64,000 bases of DNA from Rhodococcus rhodnii. Its GTDB lineage: Bacteria; Actinomycetota; Actinomycetes; Mycobacteriales; Pseudonocardiaceae. The stretch is taken from assembly GCA_000720375.1 (NCBI GenBank), contig JOAA01000026.1:62001-126000 (forward strand), read 5' to 3'. How positions within the stretch are numbered: the first letter of the stretch is position 1; each line of letters opens with the position of its first letter. Of the stretch, positions 60,626 to 64,000 are shown one piece after another. The notes under the pieces were generated by a model. That model was not told the origin of the DNA and did not search any database. It worked only from the letters and a program-made list of their open reading frames with translations. Made by a program: the position numbers and the translations under genes.

Positions 60626-61342
60626 ATGGCTGACAAGCGTCGCGATCGTCTGAAGGTGACACTCACCGCGGACCTGGTGATCCTCACCATCCGTGATGGC
60701 CGTCTGCACGTGCTGCTCGTGGAACGCGCGAACGAGCCTTTTCAGGGCTGTCTCGCACTTCCGGGTGGTTTTCTGCGTGGCCGCGAGACCATCGACGAGG
60801 CCGCGGCCAGGGAGTTGGCCGAGGAGACCGGGATGGACAGCGCCGACCTGCATCTCGAGCAGGTGCACGTCTACTCGGATCCTGATCGTGACCCGCGCAC
60901 GCCTCGAGTCGTGACGTGTTCGTTCCTGGCGATCGCGCCGAATCTGCCGTCGCCCGAGGCTGGTTCGGACGCGGCCGCCGCGCACTGGATCCCGGTCGCT
61001 GACTTGGCGAAACGCAAGCAGCGATTGGCATTCGACCACGACGTCATCCTTGCGGACGCGCTGACGCGCGCCGGTGAGAAGCTTCAATACACGACCATCG
61101 CCACTCGGTTCTGCGACACCGAGTTCACCATCAGCGACTTGCGTGAGGTCTACGAAGCCGTCTGGGGGATCGAGCTCGATCGGCCGAACTTTCATCGCAA
61201 GGTCACCGAAGCGGAGGACTTTGTCGTGGCGACCGGACGCAAACGGCCTTTGCTCGCCGGGAGACCCGCCCTGCTCTATCGGGCCGGGGAAGCCAAGGTG
61301 TTGTCTCCGCCGATGATGCGGACGCCGCGAGGCAGGGCTTAG
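60626..61342 (+). CDS. NrtR-type transcriptional regulator (Nudix + winged helix)
   Basis: A 238-residue protein. Residues about 12-150 form a Nudix domain with an intact box (GFLRGRETIDEAAARELAEE then TGM), so hydrolysis is possible. Residues about 155-235 are the winged-helix part of the NrtR type (EFTISDLREVYEAVWGIELD, RPNFHRKVTEAEDFV). NrtR proteins sense ADP-ribose and related NAD metabolites and repress NAD genes. Here the divergent neighbour is a nucleosidase gene, across a palindrome, so it may report NAD breakdown. ATG at 60626. Confidence 0.92.
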   Translation: MADKRRDRLKVTLTADLVILTIRDGRLHVLLVERANEPFQGCLALPGGFLRGRETIDEAAARELAEETGMDSADLHLEQVHVYSDPDRDPRTPRVVTCSFLAIAPNLPSPEAGSDAAAAHWIPVADLAKRKQRLAFDHDVILADALTRAGEKLQYTTIATRFCDTEFTISDLREVYEAVWGIELDRPNFHRKVTEAEDFVVATGRKRPLLAGRPALLYRAGEAKVLSPPMMRTPRGRA

Positions 61343-61344
61343 CC

Positions 61345-61379
61345 GACACCCGGGATCGGCCTCGGCCATCCCGGGTGTC
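61345..61379 (+). terminator. hairpin terminator after the Nudix regulator
   Basis: A perfect 12-bp stem (GACACCCGGGAT / ATCCCGGGTGTC) with an 11-nt loop begins 2 nt after the stop codon. Confidence 0.8.
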
Positions 61380-61489
61380 TGTGTGACAACCGCATCACGC
61401 GTTACACTGGGGATGCGTTCATCTCACGGTTCATGGTGAGCGCTTGCCTGAACGGTGGGGGTCTTGGCGGCCAACCTGAGCCCCCGCCG

Positions 61490-61549
61490 TCAGCCGAACC
61501 ACAAGAACAGGATCTCGGCCAGACAGGCAAGGATCGCGTGGGTCTCCAT
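61490..61549 (-). CDS. 19-residue hydrophobic peptide gene
   Basis: ATG at 61549 is preceded by an unusually strong GGGGAGGTGA site and opens a 19-codon frame (METHAILACLAEILFLWFG) ending in TGA. The peptide is hydrophobic with one Glu near the middle, like a small membrane peptide. It lies 4 nt after the stop of the 56-residue gene and would be co-translated. Function unknown; small hydrophobic peptides can be toxins or membrane-protein partners. Confidence 0.5.
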   Translation of the reverse strand: METHAILACLAEILFLWFG

Positions 61550-61553
61550 CTCG

Positions 61554-61724
61554 TCACCTCCCCTCATGGATGGCAAGCACGGCAACCGATTCGGTCGTGC
61601 ATGCGGGTCTCATGCGGCTGTCAGCGGACGCGCCGGCTCCGAACACGATGCCGACGGTCATGGCGACGAAGGCCATCGTCACGCCGATCCGAACCGCGGT
61701 GCCGACAGAACTGGATATCCGCAT
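61554..61724 (-). CDS. 56-residue small membrane/secreted protein
   Basis: ATG at 61724, with AAAGGGA upstream, gives a 56-residue protein with a hydrophobic helix at about 13-33 (IGVTMAFVAMTVGIVFGAGA) and a short polar tail with one Cys (ACTTESVAVLAIHEGR). It looks like a signal-anchor or secreted peptide. Two TGTCnAnCTGACATTTAA repeats and a possible promoter (TTGACA, 18 nt, TACCGT) lie upstream, just before the insertion-sequence end. Unknown family; together with the 19-residue peptide it forms a mini-operon. Confidence 0.5.
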   Translation of the reverse strand: MRISSSVGTAVRIGVTMAFVAMTVGIVFGAGASADSRMRPACTTESVAVLAIHEGR

Positions 61725-61740
61725 CGCGAGGTCCCTTTAT

Positions 61741-61815
61741 TGTCGATCTGACATTTAAGGCGCCGACGCCACGGTACCGCGAAGGCTGATATCGTGTCAA
61801 CCTGACATTTAAAGG
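61741..61815. promoter_or_regulatory. two direct repeats of the Nudix-operator motif
   Basis: TGTCGATCTGACATTTAAGG (61741-61760) and TGTCAACCTGACATTTAAAGG in 61795-61815 are 54 bp apart. The second contains the palindrome GTCA-ACC-TGAC (61796-61806). They lie upstream of the small-peptide operon and match the site before the Nudix regulator. Confidence 0.5.
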
Positions 61816-63141
61816 GCTTTTCTGACTCTTCCGTGGGTGGTTAGCGGTTGGAGGTCGGGTGTGTAGCCGCCGAGGGTGAGCATGGCCAGGGCGATGAGGG
61901 CGTGGGGTGTGTGGAAGCCGAACGCGCGGCGGGTGATCAGCCGGTTTTGGTGTTGACCGATTCGGTCAGGGCGTTGCTCAGCCCGTGTGTCAGGGTGGCG
62001 GTGATCGTGGTCTGGTGGTTGGCGATACGTCGTTGCAGTGCCACGATTTCGGGGATCTTGCTGCGCCAGGCCCAGCCTCGCCAGCGGTCCAGCGCGTCCA
62101 GGGCGTCGCGGCCGCGCAGGGTGAACACATACCGCAGGCCTTCTTTGATCAGGTAGGCCTTGTGCAGGCGGGGATCGTTGAGCGCGATCCATTCCAGGGT
62201 GGAGCGTTGTTCGAGGGTGAGCGTGTCTGGGTTTTTCCACAACGCCCAGCGTGCGTTCTTCCAGCGTTTCGCCTGGCCCTGGGAGCGTAGGACTTTCCGG
62301 CCGGAGCGCTGGCCGGGCAGGCTGCCGCCGGGCTTGCCGCGGGCGGTGTTCCAGGCTTTGCGGCGCAACTCGTCCAGGGTGGCCTGGGCCCAGGACACGA
62401 TGTGAAACGGATCCGCGCACAGTGTCGCCCGCGGTGCGCGCTGGGCGACCACGTCGGCGATCCAGTCCGCGCCGTCCGCGGTCACATGGGTCAACCGGTG
62501 GCTGCGCTCGGGTCCGAGCAGGTCGACAAACCCGCGCAGTGTCGCCCGGTCGCGCCCGGGCGCGGCCCAGACCAGCCGGCCGGTGTCATGATCGGTCACC
62601 ACGACCAGATACCGGCTGCCGCGCCGGTAATGCACCTCGTCGATCCCGATCCGCGCCAGCCCGGCCAACCGGTCGGCCACCGCGTCGATATCGGCCATCA
62701 CCCGGGTGATGATCGCGCCGACCGTGCGCCAGGAGATCCGCATCAGCTGGGTGACCGCGCTCTTGCTGGTCCGCGCGGCCAGCCAGGCCACCTGATCGCG
62801 GCCAGCCAGGCCACCTGATCATCGAACGCGCGGGTATGCCCCGCACCATGCCGCGCCCACGGCACCCCGGCCACGACCACTCCATGCGCCCGGCAGCGCA
62901 CCCGCGGCGCGACCGCCTCGACACACGCACGCACGCAGCCCAGATCCAGCGCCCGCCACCGCCGCCGACCGTCACCGGCGTCATAGCGCGGACAGCGCTT
63001 CCCGCACCGCCCGCACAAGCCCCGCCGACGCGCCACCGGCCGGGCGTGCACCACCACCCCGGCATCCCGGTCGAACTCGACACGCTCGACCACCGCGTGT
63101 TCCAACCCCAGCAACCGACCCCATATCCTGGCCCCGCGCAT
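61809..63141 (-). pseudogene. ISL3-type transposase, broken by two frameshifts
   Basis: The N-terminal zinc-finger part (GLCGRCGKRC, ATG at 63141 with GGGGAG) runs to about 62820, where a 23-bp tandem duplication shifts the frame. The core continues in another frame (62791 leftwards; GIDEVHYRRGSRYLVVVTDH, VTADGADWIADVV, CADPFHIVSWAQ with DDE-type residues). Near 61940 one base is lost after NALTESVNTK, and the last part (LITRRAFGFHTPHALIALAM) is in a third frame, ending with TAA at 61811-61809, contributed by flanking DNA. It cannot make an active transposase. Confidence 0.88.
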
Positions 63142-63256
63142 GCCGTTCTCCCCACGCCTGGAATTTCGGACTTCAGCAATCCAGAAACCTAGGCAGAGAA
63201 CGGCATGCGTCCTGCCAAGACACGCCCAACCAGCCACGGACACAGCAGAAGAGCCC
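61814..63256. mobile_element. ISL3-family insertion sequence, inactive
   Basis: The element is bounded by related terminal inverted repeats of about 29 bp: left end GGGCTTTTCTGACTC at 61814, right end (reverse complement) GGGCTCTTCTGCTGT at 63256, both continuing into a CCGTGG-TGGTT block. Total 1,443 bp, with one transposase gene on the minus strand, now broken. Flanks (catTTAAA and attAAAGG) are AT-rich and nearly alike but not an exact 8-bp duplication. The left end abuts an operator repeat of the small-peptide operon. Confidence 0.82.
62775..62820. repeat. 23-bp tandem duplication inside the transposase gene
   Basis: A 23-bp unit beginning GCGGCCAGCCAGGCCACC occurs twice in a row (62775-62797 and 62798-62820), identical. 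As 23 is not a multiple of three, the copy shifts the transposase frame; removing one copy restores it. Replication slippage is the likely cause. Confidence 0.9.
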
Positions 63257-63324
63257 ATTAAAGGTCCGAAGGCGGGATCGCGGCGCTTGCTGTCCAATGT
63301 GGAGTCAGTGCACCACGTCAGGCG

Positions 63325-64000
63325 TCATAGTCCAATATGGATGAAAGGCGCCCACCACGACGGGTGGGTGGCGCGCCGGCGGTGGGCACCAGGCGGCCGA
63401 ACGTCGCGAGCGCTGCGCGAACCGCCGCTGGTCACGGGTGCGTTCACCTGCTGGGCGAGGTCGGCGTACCAATCCCGTCGGTCGGGCGCACTGGTGAGCC
63501 GAACCTGTTGCTGCGCCTGGGCGAGGGCCCATGCGACCGGGTGGCCACGGGCGATCCGGTCGGCGAAGGCGGCCATCGTCAGACAGCCGACCTCGTCGTC
63601 GACTGGCCACTGCGAGACGACGCTGTGGCGGACACCCGCTGCGAGCAGCCCACGAGCCAGTCCGACCACGTCCCCGCTCATCGTGATGTCGCCACGACCG
63701 GTGTCACATGCTGACAACACAGCCAGATCGACGTCCAGTCCGATGCCGAGCAGTTCGGCGAGGGTGATCTCGTCGTGGCCGGCGAGCACGAGTGAGCTCA
63801 GCGTCGGCGCTTCGTCGTCGAGCACACCGTGGGTGGCCATGTGCAGAATCGGGCTGCCTTCGGTCAACGCTGTCCGCAGTGCGGCCTCGTTGGCGTGCTC
63901 TCCGATCAGGGCCTTGGTCTTCAGCAGGCGCGCCAACGTCAACGCTTCCACCTCGGCGCCGGGCAACCTACGCAAGCCTCGTGAGGGATGTGTCGCGGGA
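63325..64000 (-). CDS. CHAT-domain caspase-like protease (5' part beyond window)
   Basis: The frame is open from the window edge at 64000 to the TGA at 63325; the visible part is about 224 residues, the C-terminal CHAT domain. Catalytic His is in LHMATHGVLDD and catalytic Cys in LAVLSACDTGRGD; the entry GLRRLPGAEVEALTLARLL and the GLARGLLAAGVRHSVVSQWPV segment are typical. The last residues (WWAPFIHIG) match the family's usual end, so the C-terminus is complete. CHAT proteases often follow TPR repeats and act as caspase-like effectors or activators in conflict systems. The N-terminal part is not seen. Confidence 0.9.
   Translation of the reverse strand, partial: PATHPSRGLRRLPGAEVEALTLARLLKTKALIGEHANEAALRTALTEGSPILHMATHGVLDDEAPTLSSLVLAGHDEITLAELLGIGLDVDLAVLSACDTGRGDITMSGDVVGLARGLLAAGVRHSVVSQWPVDDEVGCLTMAAFADRIARGHPVAWALAQAQQQVRLTSAPDRRDWYADLAQQVNAPVTSGGSRSARDVRPPGAHRRRATHPSWWAPFIHIGL

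Overview
This is a 64-kb stretch of a GC-rich actinomycete chromosome. The very high third-position GC, frequent GTG starts, a mycothiol-dependent-enzyme relative, a Methyltransf_19-type SAM enzyme, a CebR box and an aminohydroxybenzoate secondary-metabolite locus together suggest a soil actinomycete. Pseudonocardiaceae is my guess, from general style only. No rRNA, tRNA or CRISPR was seen.

Layout. (1) 1-18.7 kb is mixed chromosomal content: a secreted beta-propeller/phosphoesterase (cut by the window edge) with an ABC-2 transporter, a cupin, a DUF1707 protein, a secreted hydrolase of the PET-hydrolase/cutinase type, a decayed lipoprotein gene, a degenerate ABC exporter coupled to a P-loop NTPase, a sulfotransferase, a TetR/PPOX/acyl-CoA synthetase locus, small secreted proteins and an atypical response regulator. 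(2) 18.7-45.3 kb looks like one large biosynthetic locus. A class II DAHP synthase, a PhzE-like fused synthase, a PhzD-like isochorismatase and an EntA-like SDR would give 3-hydroxyanthranilate. A dedicated aspartate kinase with GriI- and GriH-like enzymes would give 3-amino-4-hydroxybenzoate. An amidohydrolase plus PaaK-like ligase resembles the benzoxazole-forming NatAM/NatL2 pair. A PsuG-like C-glycosidase plus HAD phosphatase resembles AlnA/AlnB, which attach ribose through carbon. Two BBE-type flavoenzymes, a FAD monooxygenase, an aldo/keto reductase, an O-methyltransferase and a propeller-methyltransferase fusion could tailor the product. MarR and LuxR/LAL regulators and a DHA2-type MFS exporter sit inside. 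My inference is a C-ribosylated benzoxazole-type product, to my knowledge not described.

(3) 45.4-47.3 kb has a lipoprotein and a CebR-box-controlled AA10 lytic polysaccharide monooxygenase. (4) 47.7-64 kb is a conflict-like island: a PNP-NACHT-membrane protein, a divergent regulator-like gene, a conserved-looking set (DUF4230, PASTA lipoprotein, coiled-coil protein, membrane protein, OmpA-like lipoprotein, FHA-ABCG transporter), a second membrane-anchored nucleosidase, an NrtR-type Nudix regulator divergent from it across a palindromic operator, two tiny peptide genes carrying similar operators, a dead ISL3-type insertion sequence and the 3' part of a CHAT protease gene.

The two most interesting pieces are the dual-aminohydroxybenzoate/C-ribosyl locus and the FHA-ABC/OmpA/DUF4230 module flanked by PNP nucleosidases, an ADP-ribose-type sensor and a CHAT protease.
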